The notes under the pieces were generated by a model. The model was given only the letters and a program-made list of their open reading frames with translations. It ran no database searches and was not told the DNA's origin. A stretch of 64,000 bases of DNA. Source: Halococcus thailandensis JCM 13552 (GTDB lineage Archaea > Halobacteriota > Halobacteria > Halobacteriales > Halococcaceae). Location of the stretch: positions 62,154 to 126,153 of the forward strand of contig NZ_AOMF01000163.1 in assembly GCF_000336715.1 (NCBI RefSeq), given 5' to 3'. The position numbers and the translations under genes were made by a program. Of this stretch, positions 37,616-46,489 are shown piece by piece (position 1 is the stretch's first letter; each line of letters starts with the position of its first letter).

Positions 37616-38977
37616 ATGAGCGACGCACCAACCCACGACGCCGACGAGTTCGAACCGGTGGACGTCTTCGAGACGACCGAGATGGATCTCCGCCCGGGCG
37701 CGGACGACTGTTACAAGTGTTCGACGTGCGATACATCCTGTCCGGTCGCCGAGGTCGACGACGAGTTCCCCGGCCCGAAGTTCCAGGGACCCGAACAGTG
37801 GCGACTCAAGCGCAAGGAGGACCACGAGATCGACGACTCGATCACCTCCTGTTCGAACTGCATGCGCTGTGACAACGCCTGTCCCTCCTCGGTGCCGCTG
37901 AGCCAGATGCACAACACCGCCCGCGGCGAGTACGTCGAGAACCAGCGGTTCGGTCGCGAGGCGCTGTCGGCGCTCGCCGACGGCAACCCGCGAGAGGCGC
38001 TCGACATCGTCCGTGAGGGCCAGGACGGACTCGTCGAACGACTCAGAAACCGAATCCTCGCGAACTACCACACGTCGGCGTGGCTCGCCTCCTTCATGCC
38101 GAGCGTCGCGAACTTCGTCATGAACTTCGGGCCGGCGCGCTGGGCGATGGCGAAGACGATGGGCGTGACGAGCGAGCGGGAGTTCCCCGAATTCGCCGAT
38201 CACACTTTTCGGGAATGGTGGGCCGCCCGCGGCGGTGCGCAGGTCGAGAACCCCGACAAGCGGATCGCGTACTTCCACGGCTGTTACTCGAACTTCAACA
38301 CGCCCGAGGTCGGCAAGGCGATGGTCAGGGTCTACGAGGAGTTCGGCTACGAGGTGCTCGTCCCGCCACAGAAGTGCTCGGGCACGCCGATGTTCGCCAA
38401 CGGGATGCTCGGCGACGCGCGCCGCCACGCCGAGACCAACGTGAAGAACCTCGCCGCAGCGATCGAGAACGGGGCCGAGATCGTCGCCTCCTGCACCTCC
38501 TGTTCGATGGCACTCGGCCAGGAATACCCCGAACTGTTCGATCTGGACGGTATCGAGGACGTCGCCGCCCACACCTACGAGGGTGTCGAGTATCTCCGCC
38601 TGCACGAGGATCTGGAGGGCGCGCTCGGCGAGGCATCCGTCGAGGGGAGTGAGTTCGCCTACCACGCACCGTGTCACGCCCGCAACCAGGGGCTCGACAC
38701 GCAGGCCGTCGAACTGTTCTCGGACCTCGACGGCGTCGCCATCGAGGACGTCGGCGACTCCTGTTCGGGGATTTCGGGCACATACGGCTGGAAAGAGGAG
38801 AAGTACGACTACTCGATGGAGATCGGCGAGGAGATGTTCGAACACATGGAGCACGCCGCCGGCGAGACCGGGATGACCGAGTGTCCGACCTGCGCGATGC
38901 AGATGGAACACGGCACCGGCTACGAGATCCGCCACCCGCTCGAACTGCTCGAAGAGGCGCTGGTCGCGGGTTCGTAA
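37616..38977 (+). CDS. glpC: Anaerobic-type glycerol-3-phosphate dehydrogenase subunit C
   Basis: Iron-sulfur membrane-anchor subunit that passes electrons to the quinone pool. The 453 residues hold two 4Fe-4S motifs (CYKCSTCDTSCPV near residue 33 and CSNCMRCDNACP near 80) and two cysteine-rich CCG domains (FHGCYSNFNTPEVG with QKCSGTPMF, and PCHARNQGLD with GDSCSGISGTYGWKEEKY). The ATG at 37616 (MSDAPTHDADE) is preferred; a GTG at 37607 overlapping the glpB stop is the alternative. It ends the glpABC operon. Confidence 0.95.
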   Translation: MSDAPTHDADEFEPVDVFETTEMDLRPGADDCYKCSTCDTSCPVAEVDDEFPGPKFQGPEQWRLKRKEDHEIDDSITSCSNCMRCDNACPSSVPLSQMHNTARGEYVENQRFGREALSALADGNPREALDIVREGQDGLVERLRNRILANYHTSAWLASFMPSVANFVMNFGPARWAMAKTMGVTSEREFPEFADHTFREWWAARGGAQVENPDKRIAYFHGCYSNFNTPEVGKAMVRVYEEFGYEVLVPPQKCSGTPMFANGMLGDARRHAETNVKNLAAAIENGAEIVASCTSCSMALGQEYPELFDLDGIEDVAAHTYEGVEYLRLHEDLEGALGEASVEGSEFAYHAPCHARNQGLDTQAVELFSDLDGVAIEDVGDSCSGISGTYGWKEEKYDYSMEIGEEMFEHMEHAAGETGMTECPTCAMQMEHGTGYEIRHPLELLEEALVAGS

Positions 38978-39201
38978 CGTCAGTACGGTCGCCCACACCG
39001 GCTCCCGTCGCCGTTCGGAGTGGCTACCGGCACCGATCCGCGTCGAGAACGTCGACAACGGTTCAGTTCGCACCCGCACGCGACACCGATCCGATCGGGG
39101 TGGTGAGCGCGCCGATCGCTGCCGATCGCTGATCGACTGACGACAAAAATCGCGTTCGGGGATCGGGAGGACGGAAGGGTCAGTTTCGAGCGCTGTGGAT
39201 T

Positions 39202-40581
39202 TCAGTCCTCGTTCACGACCCCTCCGTCGCCCGAGATGGACGCGTCGGCCTCGGCGGGCGGTTCGGGTTCGGTGTCGGTGCTGCCCGATTCGGGGATGAC
39301 GATGTTGAGCAGCAGTGCGCTGATGCCGCCCATGATCAGTCCCGAGCCGAGCACCGTCTGGAACAGTTCGGGGAAGTTCGCGATGGCGTCCGGCCGGATC
39401 TCGACGGCCAGTCCGAGCGCGATCGAGACCGCCATGATGGTCGTGTTCCGGTGGTTGAGATCGACCTCGCGGTCGATGATGGTGACGCCACTCGAGAAGA
39501 TCGTCGCGAACAGGATGAGTGCGCCGCCGCCGAGCACGGCGTCGGGCATCGCGGTGACGAGCGCAGCGACCTTCGGGACGAAGCCGGCGACGATCAGCAG
39601 TCCGCCGCCGATGGCGACGACGTACCGGCTGAGAACGCCCGTGAAGTTGATCACACCGACGTTCTGCGAGAACGAGGTGTTCGGGAAGGCGCTGAAGACG
39701 GCCGCGATCGCGCTCATGATACCGTCGGCGAACAGTCCGCCGCGGATCTCGTCGCGCGTCGGTTCACGGTTCGCCGCGGCGACGATGCCGGTCATGTCGC
39801 CGATCGTCTCGACCGCCGTGACGGCGTAGAGGAAGGCGATCGTGATGATGGCGCTCGGCTCGAAGGCGATGCCGAACTCGAGCGGCGTCGGGATCGCGAT
39901 CCAGCCGGCCTGGGCGACCGCCGAGAAGTCGGCGACGCCGAGGACGATGGCGGCGATGTAGCCGACGAGAATGCCGACGAACACGCTCGTGATCCGAAGG
40001 AAGCCAGTGAAGAACTGGTTCAGCCCGAGCGTGACGAAGAACACGAGCGAGGCGAGCCCGATGTTCATCAGCGAGCCGTAGTCGGCGGCACCCGCACCGC
40101 CGGCGGCGTAGTCCATCCCGACCGGGATGAGCGTCAGCCCGATCAGCATGACGACGATCCCGCTCACCAGCGGCGGGAAGAACCGGTCGATGTAGTCGTA
40201 CGAGAAACCGATCCCGATCTCGACGAACGCGCCGACGAGGCAGGCACCGAACACCGCCGGTAAGCCGAACTGCGTGCTGATGGCGACGAGCGGGCCGACG
40301 AACGCGAAACTCGTCCCCATCATCACGGGGAGGTTCGAGCCGACGGGTCCGACGGTGAACACCTGGACGAGCGTCGCCACGCCCGCGACGAGCAGCGCCA
40401 TTTGGACCAGGAACGTGGTTCTGCCGGTCGCGAGCCCGACGGCACCCGCGATGATCAGTGGCGGTGCGACGTTCCCGAGGAACATCGCGAACACGTGCTG
40501 GAGACCGAGCGGGAGCGCCTCGGGGAGTGGCGGCTTGTCGTCTATATCGTACTGTATGTGATCAGCGGATTCTTGTGACAT
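39202..40581 (-). CDS. Nucleobase (xanthine/uracil-type) NCS2 permease
   Basis: A 459-residue transporter of the NCS2 family with 12-14 hydrophobic segments. The family signature is present: SFSQNVGVINFTGVLSRYVV, where the QNxGxxxxT pattern is typical of xanthine/urate carriers, and the substrate helix FLYAVTAVETIGDMTG carries the conserved Glu. The N-terminus has PLPEALPLGLQHVFAMFLGN. It probably imports xanthine or another purine with H+ or Na+. The C-terminal 35 residues are acidic and cytoplasmic. Its promoter contains nested palindromes. It is divergent from the acetamidase gene. Confidence 0.93.
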   Translation of the reverse strand: MSQESADHIQYDIDDKPPLPEALPLGLQHVFAMFLGNVAPPLIIAGAVGLATGRTTFLVQMALLVAGVATLVQVFTVGPVGSNLPVMMGTSFAFVGPLVAISTQFGLPAVFGACLVGAFVEIGIGFSYDYIDRFFPPLVSGIVVMLIGLTLIPVGMDYAAGGAGAADYGSLMNIGLASLVFFVTLGLNQFFTGFLRITSVFVGILVGYIAAIVLGVADFSAVAQAGWIAIPTPLEFGIAFEPSAIITIAFLYAVTAVETIGDMTGIVAAANREPTRDEIRGGLFADGIMSAIAAVFSAFPNTSFSQNVGVINFTGVLSRYVVAIGGGLLIVAGFVPKVAALVTAMPDAVLGGGALILFATIFSSGVTIIDREVDLNHRNTTIMAVSIALGLAVEIRPDAIANFPELFQTVLGSGLIMGGISALLLNIVIPESGSTDTEPEPPAEADASISGDGGVVNED

Positions 40582-40904
40582 GATACCACGTTGCGCAAGA
40601 ACAGGTGTGGTAACATATATGTTGGTTTGAGAAACACACCTCGCATCACTGCATATTTATATACGATTATTATTAATCCTCGATCGGTCGTATGCTCGCA
40701 GCGATCTCCGTCGCGTTTACAATGATGGCCACGATGCGACGTTCTCGGCGAGCAGCTCGACCATACTCCCCCGATCAATCACTGACTATGTGAAAAATGA
40801 TCTCCGCAATCACTCCTCGATATCGCTGCTCCCATGCGGATCGACCGACGTAATCGACGTACTGGCAGGTGGTTTTTTGCTCGTCCCTCTCGAACCATTT
40901 TGTA
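40582..40904. other. 323-base divergent intergenic region, AT-rich
   Basis: Lies between the nucleobase permease and the acetamidase. The permease side has the palindromic promoter at 40603-40641 and a second AT-rich run near 40650-40677 (GCATATTTATATACG). The acetamidase side has a T-rich box (GGTTTTTTGC, 40870-40879) 26-35 bases before its ATG. No gene-like frame is seen in the middle. Confidence 0.55.
40603..40641 (-). promoter_or_regulatory. Nested palindromes at the nucleobase-permease promoter
   Basis: AACATATATGTT (40612-40623) is a perfect 12-bp palindrome that also forms the TATA element 31-42 bases before the permease ATG. It is flanked by an outer inverted repeat, AGGTGTG at 40603-40609 and CACACCT at 40635-40641. 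A regulator binding here would block TATA recognition. Confidence 0.5.
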
Positions 40905-41819
40905 ATGTCACGAACGACCGTATCGTACACGGATGACCGCATCTACGAGTTCACGCCGGAGCTCGAACCGGCCGACACCGCTGCGGACGGCGAGTCGCTG
41001 ACCGTCGAGACGATCGACAGCCTGGAAGGGGCGATCCAAAAGGATACCGACCGATTGCAGTCGATCCCGGACGAGGTCAACGCCGCGACCGGCCCCATCG
41101 CCGTGGCGGGGGCCACGCCGGGCGACGTCCTCCGGGTCGACATCGAGGAGATCCGCGTCACCGAGGACCGTGGCCGCGTCGTCACCGCACCGGCATTCGG
41201 CCTCCAGCAGGACGCGGCCGACATCGAACATCCGTTCACGCGCATGACACCCATCGATGGGGATACCGTCGAGTTCGGGGACGTCTCCGTCCCGATCCAG
41301 CCGGTCATCGGAACGATCGGGGTCGCGCCGGCCACCGATTCCTACTCGACGCTCGTCCCGCACGATCACGGCGGCAATCTCGATACGACGGATATGACCG
41401 CCGGCACGACGGCGTACTTTCCGGTCTTCCAGGACGGCGCGATGCTCGCGATGGGTGATGCGAAGGCCGCGATGGCCGACGGGGAGATGTGCGGCACCGG
41501 CGTCGAGATCGGGACCGAGATCGACGTCACCCTCGACGTGGTGTCCGATCCGACCGTCTCGCTCGACCGACCGCTGGTCGAAACCGACACGGCGTGGAAG
41601 ACGATCGCGAGCGCCGAAACGATGGAGGTCGCCGCGACGCTCGCCAATCGCGATCTGATGGCGTTGCTCGAAGCCGCGCACGACTGGGAGACGACCGAAG
41701 CGTATCTGTTCTCCAGTCTCGTCGGTGGACTGGAGATCAGCCAGGTCGTCGATCCGCTCGTCACGGTGCGAAACGCCGTTCCGAAGGAGTATCTCGACGA
41801 TCCGTTCGGCGCTGCGTAG
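40905..41819 (+). CDS. Acetamidase/formamidase family protein
   Basis: A 304-residue amidohydrolase of the FmdA/AmdA family, which releases ammonia from formamide or acetamide. Family features are IAVAGATPGDVLRVDIEEIR, HPFTRMTPIDGDTVEFGDVS, VIGTIGVAPATDSYS, PHDHGGNLDTTDMTAGTT, LAMGDAKAAMADGEMCGTGVE and SSLVGGLEISQVVD with the conserved Glu and Asp. I choose the ATG at 40905 (MSRTTVSYTDD). The hut operon nearby makes formamide through HutG, which would be a natural substrate; this link is an inference. Confidence 0.92.
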   Translation: MSRTTVSYTDDRIYEFTPELEPADTAADGESLTVETIDSLEGAIQKDTDRLQSIPDEVNAATGPIAVAGATPGDVLRVDIEEIRVTEDRGRVVTAPAFGLQQDAADIEHPFTRMTPIDGDTVEFGDVSVPIQPVIGTIGVAPATDSYSTLVPHDHGGNLDTTDMTAGTTAYFPVFQDGAMLAMGDAKAAMADGEMCGTGVEIGTEIDVTLDVVSDPTVSLDRPLVETDTAWKTIASAETMEVAATLANRDLMALLEAAHDWETTEAYLFSSLVGGLEISQVVDPLVTVRNAVPKEYLDDPFGAA

Positions 41820-41896
41820 CGTCCGTGCTCCCGATCACGAATCGCTAGGGTGATGAACGCCACGCGCGACGGTCGACGCAAGCACTGAACATCGCC

Positions 41897-42703
41897 ATGC
41901 AAGAGCAGCAAGCCGAACGGCGGGATGGTCAATCGTGGTGGCGGGTCGGTTGCGTCAGCGTCGTCGCTCTGTGTCTCCTCGGCGCTGGTCTCGCGGCGGC
42001 CAGCAGCGGCCCAGCAGTAGCCGACGGCGGTCCAGCAGCGGCTGCCGACGCACTCACACAGCAACAGCTCCAGCAGTCGACGCCGAACACCGTGACTATC
42101 CAAAGCACGGGTGAGGAGCGCGTCTTCTATACGATCTCGGTCAGCGGCAGCATCGAGCCGGGACCGGGAGCCGATCTCACGGGCGCGGATCGGCCCGATT
42201 CGGTCGATGGCGCGACGGCGTCCGGCTCGACGGCGCTCAACGGTGTCGACAACTTCACGTTTCGCGGTCGGATCACCGCGCTGAACGTCTCCGGCGGGCC
42301 CGCGGAGGTCTCCGTCAACGGTACGCCGGTCGATCCCGCGTCGTTCCCACAGTCCGCACCGCCGACAACTGCCTCGCCGACGGCGACGCCAACGCGGACG
42401 CCGACATCTACACCGACGGCTACCGCGACGCCGACGGCGACGCCCACAGCCACCGCGACACCGACAGCAACGTCGACGGCGACACCGACGCTGGACACAC
42501 CCTCGACGACCACGGCGACGCCATCCGCAACGCCGACGCCATCGCCGACCACGTCCGAGACGGCGAACGCGACCACACAGCCACAGGGCGAGAGCGGGGG
42601 GATACTCGACTGGCTCGGATCGATCAGTCTGTTCACCATCGCCGGCACGCTGTTGCTCGTCGTGTTCGCGATCCTGGCGCTGGTCGCTCGGTACAACGAC
42701 TGA
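41897..42703 (+). CDS. Thr/Pro-rich surface glycoprotein with C-terminal membrane anchor
   Basis: A 268-residue exported protein with a signal segment (VGCVSVVALCLLGAGLAAAS). A beta-type domain of about 90 residues (NTVTIQSTGEERVFYTISVS, DNFTFRGRITALNVSG, VSVNGTPVDPASF) resembles a domain I know from haloarchaeal extracellular proteins. Residues 155-222 are a Thr/Pro/Ala linker made of TPTAT-type units, suitable for dense O-glycosylation. A membrane helix ends the chain (SLFTIAGTLLLVVFAILALV). N-glycosylation sequons are at Asn119, Asn130, Asn141 and Asn224. Probably a cell-wall-spanning protein; partner unknown. Confidence 0.8.
   Translation: MQEQQAERRDGQSWWRVGCVSVVALCLLGAGLAAASSGPAVADGGPAAAADALTQQQLQQSTPNTVTIQSTGEERVFYTISVSGSIEPGPGADLTGADRPDSVDGATASGSTALNGVDNFTFRGRITALNVSGGPAEVSVNGTPVDPASFPQSAPPTTASPTATPTRTPTSTPTATATPTATPTATATPTATSTATPTLDTPSTTTATPSATPTPSPTTSETANATTQPQGESGGILDWLGSISLFTIAGTLLLVVFAILALVARYND
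42361..42555 (+). repeat. Low-complexity Thr-Pro-Ala codon repeat
   Basis: Degenerate direct repeats of units such as ACGCCGACGGCGACG encode the Thr/Pro-rich linker of the surface protein. Such tracts change length easily by slippage. The opposite strand is open only because of the repeat. Confidence 0.7.
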
Positions 42704-42762
42704 ACGCCGCCACAATCGCCCTCATCGGCCGAATGCAGTTCGAAAATCCGAGTGTGCGTGCG

Positions 42763-44343
42763 CTACGCGATCGGCTCGTCACATGCGCGCTCGACGATTT
42801 CGTCGAGCCGACCGGTGGCGACCAGTTCCGTCGCGATCTCGATATCGCCGTGGAGCGGTCGATCCGCGTCGAGCGGCGGGACGTGTTCGCGGAGCGCGTC
42901 GTAGGCCGCACCGGTGGCGCTGCCGGGATCGAGCCCGTCGTCGACGAACTCCATCGCCTGCGCGCCACAGAGCAGTTCGATCCCCACCACCGTCAGCGCG
43001 TTCTCGACGGCGGTACGGGCGTTGATCACGCTCTGGGTACTCATGCTCACGTGGTCCTCCTGACCGCCGCTCACGGGCGTGTTGTCCGTCGAGGGCGATC
43101 CCAGCGACCGGTTCTCGTTGACGAGCGCGGCGGCGCTGTACTGGGCGATCATGTAGCCAGATCCGACACCGCTCTCGGGCGTGAGGAACGGTGGGAGATG
43201 CTCTTCCTGAAGATTGGGGTTGAGCAACCGGTCGACACGACGCTCGGCGATGGCGGCGAGGTCGGTGAGCGCGTTCGTGGCGTAATCCAGTCGGAGCGCG
43301 AGCGGCGCGCCGTGGAAGTTGCCGCCTGAAAGTACGCCCACCGACTCGGTACCGCTCGCGCGGTCGTCGACGGCGCTGCCGGGGAAGACGAGCGGGTTGT
43401 CGGTCGCGCTGTTCAGTTCGATCTCGACCGCCTCGCGCAGGTGTGAGATCGCATCGCGCGCCGCGCCGTGGACCTGCGGAAGACAGCGGATCGAGTAGGC
43501 GTCCTGGACGCGATCGCAGTTGCGATGTGACTCGACGATCTCGGATCCCGCCGTGAGCGTTCGCACGTTGTGCGCGCTCGCGGCCTGGCCTGCGTGCGGG
43601 CGCACGTCCTGGATCGCTGGGTCGCAGGCCGCAGTCGTCCCCATCGAGACCTCGGTCGTGAGCGCGCCGGCGACGTCCGCACCCCTGAGCGCGCGCTCGG
43701 CATCGACGACACAGAGCGCACCCAGCCCCACCGTGAGCTGCGTGCCGTTGATGAGCGCCAACCCCTCCTTCGCCCTGAGCGAGAGCGGTTCGAGACCGGC
43801 CTGTGCGAGCGCTGCCTCGCCGTCGAGTCGCTCGCCGTCCACCTCGGCAGTTCCCTCGCCGAGCAACACGAGCGCCTGGTGGGCCAACGGCGCGAGATCA
43901 CCGCTCGCGCCGAGGCTGCCCTGAGATTTGACGAACGGATGGATTCCACGATTGAGCATCGTCAGGAGATGGTCGACGACGACCTCGCGGATGCCCGAGT
44001 AGCCCTTCACGAGCGCGTTGATCCGTGTGAGCAGCATCGCGCGCACCTCCTCGCGTTCGAGCTCGCGGCCCACGCCCGAGGCGTGGCTCCGAATCAGGTT
44101 GGTCTGGAGTTGCTCGCGATCGCTCTCGGGGATGTGTTCGGTCACGAGCTGGCCGAACCCGGTGTTCAGCCCGTAAACCGTCTCGTTGCTGTCGAGTACG
44201 TCCTCGACGCGCGCCCTGGATTCCCGGACGGCCTCGCGCGCGGAATCGGCGATGGCCACCGGGCGATCGTGGCGGGCGACCGCGGCCACCTCCTTGGGCG
44301 TGAGCGATTCACCGTCGAGCACGACCGATCCATGATCGCTCAT
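42763..44343 (-). CDS. hutH: Histidine ammonia-lyase
   Basis: First step of histidine degradation, removing ammonia to give urocanate. The 526 residues contain the MIO cofactor tripeptide Ala146-Ser147-Gly148 in GSLGASGDLAPLAHQ, which cyclises autocatalytically, plus VYGLNTGFGQLVTEH near the N-terminus, LINGTQLTVGLGAL, DNPLVFPGSAVDD and GGNFHGAPLALRLDYA. It is the last gene of hutUGIH and its ATG shares four bases with the hutI stop. The enzyme acts in the cytoplasm as a tetramer. Confidence 0.97.
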   Translation of the reverse strand: MSDHGSVVLDGESLTPKEVAAVARHDRPVAIADSAREAVRESRARVEDVLDSNETVYGLNTGFGQLVTEHIPESDREQLQTNLIRSHASGVGRELEREEVRAMLLTRINALVKGYSGIREVVVDHLLTMLNRGIHPFVKSQGSLGASGDLAPLAHQALVLLGEGTAEVDGERLDGEAALAQAGLEPLSLRAKEGLALINGTQLTVGLGALCVVDAERALRGADVAGALTTEVSMGTTAACDPAIQDVRPHAGQAASAHNVRTLTAGSEIVESHRNCDRVQDAYSIRCLPQVHGAARDAISHLREAVEIELNSATDNPLVFPGSAVDDRASGTESVGVLSGGNFHGAPLALRLDYATNALTDLAAIAERRVDRLLNPNLQEEHLPPFLTPESGVGSGYMIAQYSAAALVNENRSLGSPSTDNTPVSGGQEDHVSMSTQSVINARTAVENALTVVGIELLCGAQAMEFVDDGLDPGSATGAAYDALREHVPPLDADRPLHGDIEIATELVATGRLDEIVERACDEPIA

Positions 44344-45572
44344 CGCTGCCCTCCAGAGACGGGTTCGCCACCTTTGAGCATCGTTTCGACGGTGTTCACG
44401 CCGAAGTTGTAGGGGACGTGGACGTGCGAGGGCGCGTCGACGATCGCCACGTCGGCGGGCATCCCTTCGCGGAGCGTTCCCGCCTCGCCCGCACGATCGA
44501 GCGCGCGTGCACCACCGTGCGTGCCGGCGACGAGCGCCTCGGCGGGCGTCATCTCCATCCCGACGCAGGCGAGCGCGATCGCGAAGCCCATGCTCTGTGA
44601 GTGACAGTTCGGGTTGAAGTCGGTCGCCACGGCAACCGACCCGCCCTCGTCGAGAAACGCCCGTGCATCCGCGTAGTCCGCGCCGAGCGAGAACGCGGTT
44701 CCGGGAAGGAGCACCGGCGTGACGCCGGCCTCGGCGAGCGCCGCGCGGTCCTCGGCGTTCGCGTGGAGGAGATGATCGGCACTCGTCGCACCCAGCTCGG
44801 CCGCGAGCTGCGCGCCACCCAAACGGACGAACTCCTCAGCGTGGACCTTTGGCGTGAGTTCGTGTTCCATGCCCGCTTCGAGCACCCGTCTGGACTGTGC
44901 GACCGAGAAGACGTCCTCCTCGCAGAAGACGTCGCAGAACTCGGCGATCCCCTGGTCGGCGACCGCGGGGAGCTGGTCGTCGATCACTCGATCGGTGTAC
45001 GACTCGGCATCCTCGTCCTCGGGCACGGCGTGCGCACCCATGAACGTCGGCACGATGTCGATCGGATGCTGCTCGTCGGCTTGCTGAATCACGTCGAGCA
45101 TCCGCAGCTCGGTCTCGGTGTCGAGCCCGTAGCCGGATTTGACCTCGACGGTCGTGGTGCCGTGGGCGCACATCGTGTCGAGGTGACCACGCAAATTCGA
45201 GAGAAGCTGTTCATCACTCGCCTCGCGGACGGCACTCACGGTGCGGAGAATGCCGCCACCCTCGGCGAGAATGTCCTGATACTGCTCACCGCCGAGTTTC
45301 GCCGCGAACTCGTCCGAACGATCGCCAGCGAACAAGCCATGCGTGTGGGAATCGACGAATCCCGGAATCACGGTCTGCCCACTGGCGTCGATCGCGTGCG
45401 TGGCGTTCGCCGCGGGATACTCGTCGGTGATCTCATCGGTCGGGCCGACTGCAGCCACGTGGCCGTCCGTGACGGCGATGGCGGCGTTCTCGTACCGTTC
45501 GAGCGGTGCGTTCGTTCCCGGTCCGACGACGATTTCGCTCGCGTCGTGAATTACTGTCGTGAGTTCAGTCAT
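44340..45572 (-). CDS. hutI: Imidazolonepropionase
   Basis: Third step of histidine degradation: opens the imidazolone ring to N-formimino-glutamate. The 410-residue amidohydrolase has the metal-binding [74 protein letters not shown] and [20 protein letters not shown] with the late metal Asp. I start at the ATG at 45572 ([10 protein letters not shown]), which overlaps the hutG stop; the frame upstream is unlike the family. Its stop overlaps hutH, continuing the chain of four-base overlaps. Confidence 0.96.
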   Translation of the reverse strand: MTELTTVIHDASEIVVGPGTNAPLERYENAAIAVTDGHVAAVGPTDEITDEYPAANATHAIDASGQTVIPGFVDSHTHGLFAGDRSDEFAAKLGGEQYQDILAEGGGILRTVSAVREASDEQLLSNLRGHLDTMCAHGTTTVEVKSGYGLDTETELRMLDVIQQADEQHPIDIVPTFMGAHAVPEDEDAESYTDRVIDDQLPAVADQGIAEFCDVFCEEDVFSVAQSRRVLEAGMEHELTPKVHAEEFVRLGGAQLAAELGATSADHLLHANAEDRAALAEAGVTPVLLPGTAFSLGADYADARAFLDEGGSVAVATDFNPNCHSQSMGFAIALACVGMEMTPAEALVAGTHGGARALDRAGEAGTLREGMPADVAIVDAPSHVHVPYNFGVNTVETMLKGGEPVSGGQR

Positions 45573-46489
45573 GGTGAATCTCTGTTGTAGCCACTCAGAA
45601 GATGAGCGATCGCCCGCGCGCCAGCGGCCGCGGTCAGTTCTCGTGAATCGAGCGGCGGCGCACACTCGACGATCTCGAAACCCGCCACGCGGTCGTCGCC
45701 CGCAGTTGCTCTGAGCATGCGGAACAGTTCGCGCGTCGTGATGCCGCCGGGCGTAGGCGCGCTCACGCCCGGTGCGGCTGCCGCATCGAGTACGTCGAGG
45801 TCAACGCTGACGTAGATTGTCTCGACCCCAGCCATCGCGTCGAGCGCGCGCTCGACAGCGCTCTCGGGATCGTCGCCGACGGCCTCACTCGTGACGATCT
45901 CACCGCCCTGTTCGCCCACGTACTCGGCATACGCCGTCGACGTCTCGAAGTGGCACGCGCCGACGCAGGCGTAGGCGTCGAGTCCCGTCTCGTAGAGCTG
46001 TCGATAGGGCGTTCCACTCGTCGGTTCGCCACGTACTTCCCGACAGTCGAGGTGGGCGTCGAAGTTGACGACGCCGAGTGATTCGGCGAGCAGCGGCGCG
46101 GCGTTCGGATATGTGAGCGAGTTGTCGCCGCCGAGAAAGACCGGCAGCGCGTCGCTCGCGTGGATATCGTGAGTCGTCTCGCGGATCGATTCCTGTACCG
46201 TCTCGACGTCGCCATCCGGAACCTCGACATCGCCGAGATCGCCGATCGATTGGACGGGTCCCGCGTCGAAGCGGTGGGTTTTGACTCCGGCGAGTGCCTC
46301 ACGGAGCGCTCCGGGCCCCTCGCGTGCGCCACGCCGGCCGATCACCGCACCGTCGTACGGCTCGCCGACCAGGATAGCGTCAAATTCACTCGCATCATCG
46401 AGGGTCGCCGGTTCGACGATATCGCCGAACTGCTCGTCGTTCGGGTCGCTGGAGGGGCCGTCCCAGGCCGGCGGTTCGCGTAGACTCAT
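45569..46489 (-). CDS. hutG: Formimidoylglutamase (arginase family)
   Basis: Last step of histidine degradation: hydrolyses N-formimino-glutamate to glutamate and formamide. The 306-residue ureohydrolase has two Mn-binding blocks, [10 protein letters not shown] and [19 protein letters not shown]. The first block reads [11 protein letters not shown]: the His of the arginase GGDHS motif is Asn here, a change I recall from Bacillus HutG as well, so it fits formimidoylglutamase rather than arginase or agmatinase. The gene overlaps hutU upstream and hutI downstream by four bases each. Product formamide may be used by the amidase at 40905. Confidence 0.93.
   Translation of the reverse strand: MSLREPPAWDGPSSDPNDEQFGDIVEPATLDDASEFDAILVGEPYDGAVIGRRGAREGPGALREALAGVKTHRFDAGPVQSIGDLGDVEVPDGDVETVQESIRETTHDIHASDALPVFLGGDNSLTYPNAAPLLAESLGVVNFDAHLDCREVRGEPTSGTPYRQLYETGLDAYACVGACHFETSTAYAEYVGEQGGEIVTSEAVGDDPESAVERALDAMAGVETIYVSVDLDVLDAAAAPGVSAPTPGGITTRELFRMLRATAGDDRVAGFEIVECAPPLDSRELTAAAGARAIAHLLSGYNRDSP

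Noticed and set aside
42127-42696. Antisense frame of Val-Gly-Val-Ala repeats
   Set aside because: It is the complement of the Thr/Pro repeat tract of the surface protein and has no independent support.
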